Source: Pseudopyrenochaeta lycopersici (taxonomy: Eukaryota > Ascomycota > Dothideomycetes > Pleosporales > Pseudopyrenochaetaceae). From it: a DNA stretch of 64,000 nucleotides. Positions 53,274-64,000 of the stretch are shown here, piece by piece (positions within the stretch are counted from its first letter, which is position 1; each line of letters starts with the position of its first letter). The translations under genes and the position numbers were made by a program. The DNA lies in NCBI GenBank assembly GCA_003313425.1, contig NHZP01000012.1, positions 620,001 to 684,000 of the forward strand, given 5' to 3'. The notes below the pieces were generated by a model. The model was not told where the DNA came from and did no database searches. It was given only the letters and a program-made list of their open reading frames with translations.

Positions 53274-54830
53274 ATGCTCGCTGCTACGTCGCGCACCTCT
53301 ATCAAGGCGAAATTCACTTCACAGTCCAAGATCTGTGCTGTGAAGCTCTTCTCTACTTCCACCATGGGCTCCGCAAATCCACCTCAATTCCCCTTTGCCC
53401 GTCCACAAGCATGGGACCCTCCTGCCGAGTATGCACAACTCCGAAAGTCTAATCCCATCTCGCGTGTCGAACTCTGGGATGGAAGCCATCCATGGCTCGT
53501 CGTGAAACATAAACATGTTGTCAGTGTATTGACAGATAATCGTTTGTCCAAGGAGCGCAACCGCTCCGGCTTTCCAGAAATGTCCGCTGGCGGTAAGGAA
53601 GCTGCTAAGAACAAACCTACTTTCGTTGACATGGACCCACCCGCACATATGCAGCAGCGGAGTATGGTAGAGTCAATGTTCAACTGGGATGCCGTTGCAA
53701 AACTACGCCCACACATTCAAAAAACCGTTGACCAGTTGTTAGACAAGATGGCGAAGGAGAGCGATGGGAAGCCAGTAGACTTGGTAGACAAATTTGCGCT
53801 TCCTGTACCCAGTTATGTGAGTTATGAGGAGGGTACGAGAGGTACGTATGATCAAGGTCGGCAAGCTGACAAAAAGTTAGATCATCTATGGCATTCTGGG
53901 CGTGCCATTCGAGGACTTGGACTTTTTGACTACTCAGGCAGCAATTCGAAGTAATGGTAGCGGAACGGCGTTAGAGGCTTCAAGGGCAAACCAGTAAAGA
54001 AACCAGGATTTCTAGGATAGCTCAGAATTATAGCTGATCGTATGTTACAGAACACTGCTCGACTATATTGGCGACCTAGTGGAGAAGCGTAGCATTGAGC
54101 CAAAGGACGACCTTATCAGCAAGTTGGTGACTGAACAAGTCAAGCCTGGACATATTGAGCGCTCGGATGCTGTTGCGATAGCGTTCTTGATGCTCGTAGC
54201 TGGAAACGCCACCATGGTGAATATGATCTTATTGGTGAGCCTCTGCCGTGGATCCAAGCTTCAGGATAGGCAACTGATTGATAATAGGGTGTCACAACCC
54301 TCCTTCAACACCCAGCACAGCTGGAAAAGCTCAAAGCAGATCCATCCCTCGCACCACCATTCGTATCGGAATTGTGTCGCTACCACGTCGGCTCTGCAAT
54401 GGCCACGCGTCGTGTCGCAAAGGTCGACATCGAGCTCGGGGGCCACAAGATCAAAGCAGGGGAAGGAATCATCGCTGCCACACAATCTGCGAGCCGAGAT
54501 GAGGACGTCTTCTCGGATCCGGAGGTTTTTAACATTCTCCGCTTCGTCAGCAAGGAGAAAGGGGGATTAGGGGAGGACTGGTTCCAGGCCATGGGATATG
54601 GGTGGGGTGAGCACAGATGTGTTGCAGAACCTCTTGCTCGTGGGGAGTTAGAAATAGTTTTTGGTGTGTGCTTCACTTGCGCGACTTGTCGTACGTGTAC
54701 TGACGTGGCCGCTTTAGCAACACTGTTCCAGAAACTGCCAAATCTAAAATTGGCGGTTCCGTTTGAAGAGATCAAGTGGTCTCCACCCACACGGGATGTT
54801 GGAATCACCGAATTGCCAGTGGTGTGGTAA
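53274..54830 (+). CDS. Nitric oxide reductase cytochrome P450 (P450nor, CYP55 family)
   Basis: Five exons: 53274-53816, 53881-53993, 54051-54234, 54288-54663, 54718-54830; 442 aa. P450nor reduces two NO to N2O using NAD(P)H directly, in fungal denitrification and NO detoxification. Seen: FPFARP at the start of the core, the B' region FPEMSAGGKEAAKNKPTFVD, the I-helix AGNATMVNMI typical of CYP55, ExxR-type VSELCRYH, and a haem loop GYGWGEHRCVAE with the Cys ligand. Residues 1-30 are basic/hydroxylated with no acidic residue (a mitochondrial-type presequence); Met31 at 53364 has perfect context (ACCATGG) and begins the cytosolic-type protein. Met1 has weaker context. All introns keep frame and give family-typical junctions (for example AANQ/TLLDYIGDL). 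Confidence 0.95.
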
Positions 54831-55794
54831 GTGGCAGGGATTGGCGTCAGGGGTGGTAAGATCTCTACTCTACTCGATCTAGATCCATCTTCAACCGACG
54901 TCTTCCTGAGTCCTAAAAGAATATTCCAGCCGGACGGTAGAGTTGGCAGACTTAACCCATAGCGGAATGCTTGTCGAACCAGGTAACGTCTCGCATTGTT
55001 CTTCAACAGTAAGATTTGGGTCCAACCATGAAATCAAAACTATGAATTGCATTACAAATTGCCGGGCTTGTAGCCTTAGAAATCTGCCTTGATGAGCAAG
55101 ACCGCGTCAAGACTTTCTGTCTGAGAGATTATCCTGCAGGGCGACGTGGCTGCCCAGGTCCAGGGCGAGAACATGCCAGAAGTGCCGTTGTAATACGGAT
55201 ATTCCATTTGCGTGACAATGTACCCAATTCTGGTGCCGGGTTGTCTGACATAAGCCCGCCCGTGCTATGGTAGCAGAAGCGAGCATTCATGGAGTCAGGA
55301 TCAAGAATCCACTCTCGCTTACTTGAGATTGCCGATCTTTGCCAACGATCTAATGTTCGTGCTATGTCCGCCGGCCATAGTTCTATTCGTCGACCTACGT
55401 GAGCCATTCTGTTGGCTCTAGTCTAATCGCGCCCAATTCAACATTTATCCAAAATAAATGAAGTTTAAAGTATGTCAAAAAATATCAAGATAAATAGACT
55501 TGCGAACGCCTGACATGGAGGTGGCCATCGCTGGATAGATGCGATTGGCTAAACCTTTCCTGGAGTCATCAGCCAAACCTTATGTATTACAAAAACGAAT
55601 TATAGCTACAGTATTGTGCGCCTACATAGTCTTTTAGTGAGGCATGACAGGAATATACGCGATCATAGTAAAGCTGAATAATGTCTAAAGTGAATAAAGC
55701 GTTGATCTACTTCAGTTCCGACAAATGAACCGTTCCTCTGGGAGTATAACTGAAATATGCGGTTCAAAAGAAATGGATAAAGTAGTGTGAAGCG
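54831..55794. other. Convergent intergenic region
   Basis: 964 bp between the 3' ends of P450nor and the D-aminoacyl-tRNA deacylase gene. A minus-strand ATG frame of 92 codons at 55129-55407 has fair composition but no recognised homologue or splice partner; not called. Confidence 0.5.
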
Positions 55795-56705
55795 CTATTC
55801 GAGGAGCTCCACTGGAAGTTGGAATTCTTTGGTGATACGAGTCATGTTATTAACGAGATCGTTGACGTCTATTGTTTGCGAGTCGCTGTCATTTGGGCCC
55901 GAAAAGCCTGGGCCAAGAGACGTGGGATCTTCCATTTTCGGTGGGTTGGTATCAATCTGGATCGTAACCTAAACGCACTTGTCAATGACTGACATGATGT
56001 GAGGCGAGCGCTCGAGATGTGCGGCGCTGATGCTATACCTCACTGTCTAGGCAGGTGAAGTCCAAACCTACCGGCCCATCATTGACTAAGGCAACATCCA
56101 TCATTGCTGCGAATAAGCCATCCTTGACTTTCTCAGGCTCGTAAAGCTCTCCTAGTTTCTTGAAGAAAGCCTGGTATAGAGTTTTGGCTTTGACGCCACT
56201 CGCTGATTGGTGGAAATCTCGTACAAGGTTAGAGCATGTCTCACAAGCGCTTCAATCCTATAAATTTACCTGGCTTGTTGCCCTTCTTTATCGATGCAAG
56301 AAGTGTGAATTGAGAGACTGTACGACGTCAATACGATGCGATTGTTGTATTCTTCGGGTTCACAAACCGCAAAGAACCTCGCCTTCGATATCTTTCACGC
56401 CGCATTTCCACTGCAGATGGTCAATATGTCGCTCGTCAACACCAAACTGAGCGATTCTTACGCGACCTGGCGGCTCTTTAGTGTCGTCATCAAATAGCTT
56501 CGCCTTCAGGATCTTGTTGGCCATTGATTCGACATCCTTCTCTGTGTCATCCTTGGAGATGGCAGCGAGCACCAATAGCCCTTTGCCAATTGATGAAATG
56601 AGCTGGCCGTCCACAGTAACAGAGGCCGACTTCACCCTCTGCAGAACGGCTGTGTATGGTTAGACCAAGTGGCACAGTTATGCAGGCGGGACATGTACTC
56701 CTCAT
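55795..56705 (-). CDS. DTD1: D-aminoacyl-tRNA deacylase (DTD1 type)
   Basis: Five exons on the minus strand: 56705-56699 (7 nt, ATGAGGA), 56649-56368, 56317-56270, 56217-56072, 55968-55795; 218 aa. The spliced start [17 protein letters not shown] is the canonical DTD N-terminus and needs the tiny first exon. Catalytic and binding motifs: SQFTLLA (residues 98-104) and the NDGPVT loop (Gly160-Pro161) that forms the cross-subunit Gly-cisPro selector for D-residues. It removes D-amino acids wrongly loaded on tRNA, acting as a dimer in the cytosol. Compared with bacterial DTD (about 145 aa) there is an insertion of roughly 25-30 residues at 60-90 and a C-terminal extension of about 50 residues. 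Divergent with the NOT3 gene, 436 bp between start codons. Confidence 0.93.
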
Positions 56706-57141
56706 GTTGGCGGGGCAGCACAAAGGGTGCGCGAGGAAAAGGCAGTCGTGTGCTCTTAGCGGATTGATGGTCGATGATGTTAGGGAATACGAAGATAATT
56801 TTCCATCAGTACAAGTGCCCTCGGCCGTCACGGTATCATCAAGAGGAGGTGTAACTGCCAAAAACGCGCTGTCTCAAAGCATCGACGCGCTGCGCGGGGC
56901 TCCTCATCCGGCGCTAGCGTCGACGATCTACAGTCTTGGCAAGCTAAGCCTGAACCGCGCTACTCATTGCGATACGCATTCAACCTCCGTGTCCGTCAAA
57001 CCACGACAAACAGCGCCCGCCCATTGCGACCGAGCAAACGCACTCGCGCGAGCCCGCCGCCGAGCCGTCTCTCTCACCCCAAACGACTCGAATACCGCAC
57101 CACCACACGAAAGTCCTCACGACGAGGCTACACACTTCACA
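56706..57141. promoter_or_regulatory. Bidirectional promoter, DTD1 / CCR4-NOT subunit 3
   Basis: 436 bp between divergent start codons. The plus-strand frame of NOT3 happens to be open through the whole region, but it overlaps DTD1 exon 1 and lacks conserved sequence before the NOT3 ATG, so it is taken as leader and promoter. Confidence 0.6.
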
Positions 57142-59207
57142 ATGGCAGCTCGCAAGCTCCAGCAGGAGATCGATAAATGCTTTAAGAAGGTCGCCGAAGG
57201 TGTCGCCACCTTTGAAAGCATATACGAAAAGATAATGCAGACGGGGAATCCTTCGCAGAAAGAGAAGCTAGAAGACCAGCTGAAGAAGGAGATTAAAAAG
57301 CTGCAACGGTCGCGAGACCAGATCAAGACATGGGCGGCCATGGGCGAGATCAAGGACAAGAAGCCACTACTGGATAATAGGAAGCTCATTGAGACAGTAT
57401 GATGATAATGTGCCCTCGAACGACGGCCTACTGACACCTGGCAGCAAATGGAGCGGTTCAAGGCTGTAGAGAAGGAGATGAAAACAAAGGCTTACTCTAA
57501 AGAGGGCCTGCAGTTAGCATCCAAAATCGACCCCAAAGATAGGGAGAAGATGGAGCTGGTCGACTTCCTTGTGCATATGAACGACGAGCTGGAGCGGCAA
57601 ATAGAGACCATCGAGGCCGAGGTGGAAGTGTTGCAGGTTGGCATGAAGAAGGGAAAGAAGTCGGACAACTCCAAAGCCGAGCGGATATCAGAGCTGGAAG
57701 AGGCCACCGAGCGACATAAGTGGCATCAAGGAAAGCTAGACTTGCTGCAACGGGCGCTGGAGAACGGCAATGTCGAGACGGAGCAGGTCAAGGAGATTGA
57801 AGAAAGCATCAAATACTACGTCGAGAGCAATCAAGACGCTGACTTCATGGACGATGACACAATATACGACGACTTTAATCTGCAGGAAGAGGAAGCCATC
57901 TTTGGCCTGGGCAACGAGATGGACCGAGTGTCGTCACAAGACACGCAATCAATAGCAGACGAAACGCCGGACATAGAAGGGAGACCGCCAGCACCGAAAG
58001 CGAAGTCCACTGAGGCAATACAATCAAGCGCACGACGGCCATCGACGCAAATGAAGTCGCCTCTACCGGCCTTAGCGACATTACACACGCCTTTACCTGG
58101 TGTCTCAAATTCCGCGGCGAACGCTATGAAACCTGCCCCACTACCGACACGGACGCCGGGAGAGCCGTTGAAGTATGCCTCAGCCGCCGCCGCTGCAGCA
58201 GCGAGCGATAAGAATGGAGTAGGCATTGCTCCGCTACCACCACCACCGGGAGCGCCCGCGGCACAGTCAGGACTGGTTCCGGCTGGTGCACGGGCGAGTG
58301 CAACGAACTCACCGGCGATGACACATCCTCAGCTGGCGTCGCGTGTGCCACCACCTGTCGAATCCACACAGCAAGCGCAGACGTCGAAATCACCCGCTCC
58401 AGCAGCAAGTATACCCGCAACACCTGCCTTGGAAAAGGAATCCCTGTCACGTGTTGCCTCGTCTGAAGATGCCACCAAGGCCAGCAGAAGAACGCCTGCG
58501 CCCGAACGTGTAGAGGAGGAGGAATCACAAGCAGACACACCGTCGTTGACCAACGGTGAATCGCACGCAGAGGATGAAGAGGACGAATCAGTCTACCACT
58601 TGCCTTCGAGCTTGCAGGATCTGCTCGACTCGTTTGAAGCAGCTAAGAATGACATCAACGCTTCTGCCTCAAAACCTCCGGACGAACGTATGCTTGCGAC
58701 TTCCATGGCCACTGCACCAGACTCCGCGGACACCGAAGCGCCGCGTCACTATCGTCCACAGAATCCCTACCCATTTACGCCTTCTCACTACCCGCAGGAG
58801 CCACTGCCTATTTTCGATGACCCCCGTTTATACTCCCGTATCGAAACTGACGCTCTATTCTATGCCTTCTACTACCGCCAAGGTACATATCAACAATATC
58901 TTGCGGCAAAGGCACTGAAGTCGCAAAGCTGGAGATTCCACAAGCAATACCAGACATGGTTTCAGCGCCATGAGGAACCAAAGGCGATTACTGAAGACTA
59001 TGAGCAAGGAACGTACCGGTTCTTCGACTACGAGAGCACGTGGTAAGCACTCAATTTTCTTTATACCCCTTTCACGCGTGGCAACAACCCTGTCCTCGTT
59101 GTGCCACTCCTGCACGTCATAGTCATATCAAACTTACATGTTCAAGGATGAATCGACGGAAAGCGGATTTTCGCTTCGCCTACAAGTTCCTAGAAGATGA
59201 GCTATAA
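57142..59207 (+). CDS. NOT3: CCR4-NOT complex subunit 3/5 (NOT3 family)
   Basis: Three exons: 57142-57396, 57445-59042, 59147-59207; 637 aa. N-terminal Not3 domain (residues about 2-235): [58 protein letters not shown], followed by a long coiled coil and the acidic DDDTIYDDF motif. The middle is disordered, Pro/Ala/Ser-rich. The C-terminal NOT-box region (about 520-637) reads [50 protein letters not shown] and, from exon 3, [19 protein letters not shown]. The last exon encodes only 20 residues and is required for a complete NOT domain. Acts in mRNA deadenylation, transcription and codon-optimality sensing as part of CCR4-NOT. Confidence 0.96.
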
Positions 59208-61181
59208 GCAACCCACCGCCTTACCTCGCCAAGGTATTTCTTGGACATGATGGTTGCATTCTGTATTAAGTATTAGATAGTCCTGGAATAGTCCCTTTAT
59301 GGGCAGATCTTGTGCACTTCATAATCAAATCGCGTAGCAGCACGTCTTTCGCACCCTCCTTCACACGCGCTGGGACCAGACTAACCATGTCATGCACAGA
59401 GCAACATACGGTGAGACATAAAGTGCAAGGATCACACATTGAGGCTCATCAATCTAGAGTATATCCTCGGCTGCGTGGATTGGCGGATCCAGGAATTGCA
59501 GCACTTGGAGCGCCGGGGCGTAATCTGACTAAGGTGGCTGAAGGCTTGCCGCTTTTTGCTCCTCCGGCCGGCCACGTTTGGCACTTTCTGCCCCCAATAG
59601 CGTGGCTGGACTGGGCTGAGGCACAGGCGGTCTAACCAAACTGACCGCCTTAGCGAACCTTCATTCCGCAACGTCAAGGGGTCAATACGCCCGACTAACA
59701 ATGATCTTCAACGAGCGGTTACAGCATGAATCAAGTTGCGCGGTGTCTGAGCTCGCTTCTGTGTGCATGATTGAAGCCTAATTATCCCACAGGAATGCAG
59801 AGAAAGGTAGTGAGCAAATTGGGCGTTTGATGACGACTAACCCATCTGGAGACTAGCAATCAGGTAACGAGTCTTGGATCTTTTCCAATCGCTCAAGCCG
59901 GTTTGCACCTCCTCGCTTCCAACAGTGCGTCTTAGACCTTGTAATTAGGCCTTCAGCGGTCACCGCCATGTGGGTCGGATATGGGTCCTTGCAGCGTCCT
60001 GATTTCCGTTAGGTGCATGCAGACTTCTTATCACCGACACCAAGTTCGTGGGACTCAGTCCTTAGTTGCGTTTGATGTGATACAAAAACCGTAGGGATCA
60101 GTATCCGTACCACAGGATCATACCGGAGAGATATCTGCCAAACATAAGCATGCAGGAGGAGTCACGGGGAGACCCGTCGGCCTTTTCGCAATCTAGTCTC
60201 CAGTGAATCTGGTTGGCTATTCATACCTATAGCCAATCGCTGATACCTGTCAGGGACGGTGTAGTTATTACGCTTTTCTGCCTTGCGAAGCGCCCATGAC
60301 GAAGTAGATGCATTCAAATAAAGATAGATCTGGTTAGGAAATGTTCATTGCATTTCATGAGACCAACGGCGGATCGAACGATAGATCTAACCACCCTCTC
60401 GCTACAAATCCTGCTCTTTTCGGCATCCCATTGTCACCGCCTCGTTCTCACAACATCTCACTCCAAATTGGATCGTGGTCCGACCGTGCCGCACACTGCT
60501 TCATTCCCGTTTTCCGCTTTCGCCCAGCCACCAAACGTCAGCCCTATACTACCGATGTACGTGTGGGGTACCAACTAGTCGGGAACGCCATAGCCTCGCT
60601 ACTACGAGTCAACTCAGCTCTTAGTCCTTTTGCACACTTTTCCAATTAACGGAGTAGTCAACGAGCATCGCCTTTCAGTATTACGGTAGAAACGTCTATC
60701 TAGTTTCGCGAGCCCAGTGGCTTTAATTGACATCACCCCCACCGAACATCATGCTGGCACCTCATGATTCTCATGGCTCCATCGGGCGTACCTATGCCTG
60801 TTCTTCACGGAAATTCCTGTAAGTTTACAGCTTCATCGGACTAAGATTTGGGGTGGCAGTGAGTGGACAGTGCAAGATGAGGTCTCCCATGTTTCCATAA
60901 AAGGACCTATAGCACGCCTTGGGAATAGCCATATACAGGAACGAGACACCCGATACTGACTCTTTAGTTCCATTGAAAAGCTTCAAATTCCACACAAACC
61001 GTCCACTACAACTCGGAAAACTATCAGGTCCCACAAGCTACGCGTGGTTCCGCCCGTAGCTCCCGCCTACTACCTCTCTTCCCCTACAGGCACTACCCGC
61101 TCGAGAAACGCCATACGCCCAAAACAGGAACCTTCTTCGCCCGATATGTCCGGCTATGGTGTAAGGCGTTAAGTACTCGTC
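59208..61181. other. Intergenic region, no gene recognised
   Basis: About 2 kb between NOT3 and the C2H2 gene. Only short overlapping frames with no recognised product. No repeats of note. Confidence 0.5.
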
Positions 61182-62346
61182 ATGTTATCTGCAGTCCCTG
61201 ATTTCGAACAGTACTCTCCCCCAGACCAAGGGAATTTCTCATATGCCCCTACCTATCAAACAACGGTACCACAATATACTCAATCACAAATCAATCAATA
61301 TTACGCACAGTACCAATGTTACCCACCACAACCGTACCATGTCATCTCAGACTACTACACCCAACCCGTCGCTGTTGCCCCAACCGGCTACCAACAAACA
61401 GTGACTAGCTCGGCATATGACCAGGCGCACTGGCAAGGGCCGGTGGAGTCTTTTGATTTGTCCCAACCCCAAGGTCCTACAAGGTAAGCGCATTCCCACA
61501 ATGAAGGAGCTTCCTGTGATTATTCGAGGCTAATGAACAGAGCAGAAGTAGTAGTCGCACAAGGTATGCTCTATCCACTGCACACAATATTAACATCACT
61601 GTGCCACAAGCATTTAAACCTGACACTCAATCAGAACTTGGACATGTGACATTGCATCGTGCACGTCTTCGGCCAACTTCACCCGCCTTGCGGACCTTCA
61701 GCGTCATCAAGCGACCGTCCATGGTGTTGGAGCTCCCGAATACCCCTGCACAGTGCCGCGTTGTAACCGTGTGGGCGAGAAGGGCTTCACTCGGCGGGAT
61801 CATCTGGTCGAACATCTACGCAACTTCCATCACATCGACATCCCTAAGCGGAGACCCGGAGAGCGCTCAGCATTTCCATTCGGCTATCCCGAGGGGTTTC
61901 AAAATCAGTGAGTATGACTGGGTCAAAAGGTGGACGAGGAAGAGGAGGGCTGATGCGGGTGTAGGGGTGCGACCCGTGGAGGTGGGAGCGGACAGGGGAG
62001 AGAAACAGATAGGTCTGGTCAACGGGGAAGAGTCACGAAGCGGTCAAGAAGAGGTGGAAGGGCTGGAGGAAGGGGCAGGGGTGGCAGTAGAGCTGGAGGG
62101 ATCGGACGTGCAAGCAGCACAGTACATGACGCACAAATACACACTCAGCAGCGAGGCCAGCAAGAGGATCAGCAAGGAGGTATACAGACGGTCGGAGATC
62201 ACAGTATCGAGCCTGGAGCTTCTATCAATCTGGATACATTGGGCATGGAACTCGCTGATACGTTACTCTCGTTTAGAGACATTCCCAGTTCATCCACGAC
62301 ACAAGTGCAAGATGAGGATCATGATCCATGGCATATTGCACAGTAA
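61182..62346 (+). CDS. C2H2 zinc finger protein (two fingers) with RG-rich segment
   Basis: Four exons: 61182-61483, 61546-61563 (18 nt), 61635-61907, 61965-62346; 324 aa. All four joins are in frame; the third intron removes an in-frame stop. N-terminal 100 residues are Tyr/Gln/Pro-rich (QYYAQYQCYPPQPY), like a transactivation or low-complexity region. Finger 1: C111, C116, H131, H136 (WTCDIASC...LQRHQATVH). Finger 2: C145, C150, H167, H172 (YPCTVPRC...GFTRRDHLVEHLRNFH). The pair with the VGAPEYPC linker is a pattern common in ascomycete regulators. Then an Arg/Gly-rich tract (about 199-240) and an acidic C-terminus ending HDPWHIAQ. Probably a nuclear DNA- or RNA-binding protein. The start is the least certain part: an ATG at 61147 would need a 36-nt intron. 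Confidence 0.78.
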
Positions 62347-64000
62347 GACGCTTCATTTCATTTTGCTTCATTTTCAGTCGTTTCTGCATTAGCGCTGGAG
62401 TACATTTTGTCCAATTCGGTGTTCAAAAACATGTTGCATAGCACTGCGGGGTGGTGGGATGGCCGCAGCTGGGCCATATGGCGCTTGGAGTAGTTATTTT
62501 CTTCATATCAATCTCTCGTTTTGCACATCCACAAACGCATATACCGAGCACAGTATACAGTATCTTGACGTGGATGCCTATAGATGACTGTGCTATCACC
62601 AGCCCTCTCGCAGCAATTGTAAGCATGCCTGGAATTGGACTTGGCTGTCGATCATGCACAATTCTAGTCGACGCCCGGGACAACGTTGTGCACCGTTTCC
62701 GATGCCCTTGCGCCGGCTATCTGTTCCTTCGGCTAGTCCGACCGTACGGCTCGGCTTGTGGCTCGCGGCTTGTGACTCTCGCCTGAACAAGGCGTGCAGC
62801 GCGATGTTGGCTCACAAAAACCATGCCTCAAAGTCTAATTCCAAACATAGATCGCGCGAATCCTCACACTCGGAGGGAGCAATCGAGCACAGATGCCGCC
62901 ACGGCACCTGATTCAGCTGGCAATGCGAACCCTTTTTGTGGAGTCGTTGAGCCTCAATCCTGTCTCGGAGGTCCGAGATGAGGCTGAGGCGGGGGGGGTG
63001 GCCTATGGCTTGAGTATGCCTTGCTGCGAACGGACGGAGAAGGTAAACGGAGCCGGGGACGGGAGCGGGCGAGGACATGGGTATATTTAGGTCGTATAAT
63101 CTGATGCCACCATATAGGTCGCATGATTTACGTATTGCAGATCACACTACTGGCGCGAGGGAGACAAAGACTATACGATTTTACGAGCAGACCAAAGAGA
63201 GGGAGCTGAGATTTGGCCCCCAATAACAGTGACAATTAAGGAACTGAGACAGGCTTTGTTGGTGTGAGCTATTACAAAGCACAGCTGTCAGATATCTACC
63301 CTCCGGCCCGCACTCAAGAACGCCCATGACATCTAGACTTGCTTTGTGTTCAAGTGCTCCAGACGCTCTCGAGATGTTTGAATTGGAAGTGGCCAATCAC
63401 CGTCCTCGTCACTTAGCTTACATTTGTATATCGATAAGCGCGCTTTGCTCACAGCGGTCCTTGGCTTGGGCTCCAGCACAGTATGAGGTCGAGGTATCAG
63501 CATGTGTTGAGTAGAGTCTCTTTTATTTGATTTGTCAGGCGGCCGTGAGGCTGCAGAGGCATTTGTTATATGTGTACAAGTGTCAAGCTTCGCGCTGGCA
63601 ATGACGTGTGCGGTCCCGGTTAGCGCCGTTTGTGCAGCGCGAATCCGGGAGAAGTCGTTTGGCAGCCATAGTTTGCTCCAGGGCTTCTGACAGCGAACAC
63701 CTTTCCTTCCAACAAACACGTCCTCCTCCTGTTGCCTCCGCTATCTCCCTTCTCCGCGCACCCATAACTCCGTTGCCTGTGGCTCTGACTCATGTCTTTC
63801 CAACAGCACATAGCTACATCTTCGACTGAGTTTACAGACTCGCTACCTTTGCAATAACTGCATCATTCGACCCTGGTTCCCCGCATTCTACTGTCGGTGT
63901 ACGCCCGCCAGCTCATATTCATCGCCGTAAAAAGGCGGCAACAACACAATATACACAAGGAAACGCTTCTAGCGTCTATCTCTCCACAGCGACAAAGTCA
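62347..64000. other. Intergenic region to end of window
   Basis: About 1.65 kb downstream of the C2H2 gene. Contains a G run at 62990-62998. Frames on both strands overlap and give no recognised product. The last 150 bp are pyrimidine/CA-rich and may be the promoter or leader of a gene beyond the window. Confidence 0.45.

Noticed and set aside
55129..55407. 92-codon minus-strand ATG frame between P450nor and DTD1
   Set aside because: Fair composition but no recognised homologue, no splice partner and located between two convergent genes; kept only as a note.
56656..57402. 248-codon open frame giving NOT3 a 162-residue N-terminal extension
   Set aside because: It runs through the shared promoter and across DTD1 exon 1 on the other strand; the conserved NOT3 N-terminus begins exactly at the ATG at 57142.
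61147..61216. Alternative first exon (ATG at 61147) for the C2H2 gene
   Set aside because: Would need a 36-nt intron, shorter than any other in the window; the start at 61182 is used instead, with reduced confidence.

Overview
This window is nuclear DNA of a filamentous ascomycete. The genes are interrupted by short introns (about 45-110 nt) with GT donors, CTNAC/CTGAC-like branch sites and AG acceptors. The gene set is typical of plant-associated Dothideomycetes, probably Pleosporales: a PL3 pectate lyase, several small secreted proteins, a CYP55 P450nor, HOG-pathway Opy2 and fungal-type RING proteins. The order-level assignment is inference; no marker gene here proves it. I built 25 protein-coding gene models. 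Many needed manual splicing because their first exons are very small (7-35 nt).

Layout. (1) 0-8 kb: 5-hydroxyisourate hydrolase (-), an Opy2-like membrane anchor (-), about 4 kb without a recognisable gene, then a RING protein (+). (2) 8-14 kb: gene-poor, with a possible gene relic near 10.4-10.7 kb and a small three-exon gene at 12.4 kb. (3) 14-24 kb: F-box protein (-) and WKF-domain protein (-), the latter head-to-head with proteasome subunit alpha-1 (+), then an unrecognised 179-aa protein (+) and a second RING protein (-). (4) 24-37 kb: gene-sparse stretch carrying four secreted-protein genes (PL3 pectate lyase, a 131-aa protein with a minisatellite in its leader, a DUF4360 protein, a Gly/Pro-rich repeat protein) and a 615-aa orphan. 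(5) 38-60 kb: denser region with PRKRIP1 (-) and a histidine phosphatase (+) from one divergent promoter, a C69 dipeptidase (-) and a DmpA/S58 peptidase (+) from another, a full-length ABCB transporter (+), an FMN-binding PNPOx-like protein (-), P450nor (+), and D-aminoacyl-tRNA deacylase (-) head-to-head with CCR4-NOT subunit 3 (+). (6) 60-64 kb: a C2H2 zinc-finger protein (+), then no supported gene to the end.

How they fit together. Several genes are housekeeping (proteasome, CCR4-NOT, tRNA proofreading, PRKRIP1). The secreted set fits plant-tissue colonisation. Two enzymes, HIU hydrolase and P450nor, share a suggestive design: a weak upstream ATG adds a targeting peptide (PTS2-like for HIU hydrolase, mitochondrial-like for P450nor) and a second ATG in excellent context follows. 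This predicts dual localisation by leaky scanning. The C69/DmpA divergent pair next to an MDR-type ABC transporter is the best candidate for an undescribed small functional module, but only adjacency supports it. I found no rRNA, CRISPR array or intact transposon, and I could not recognise a tRNA gene by eye.
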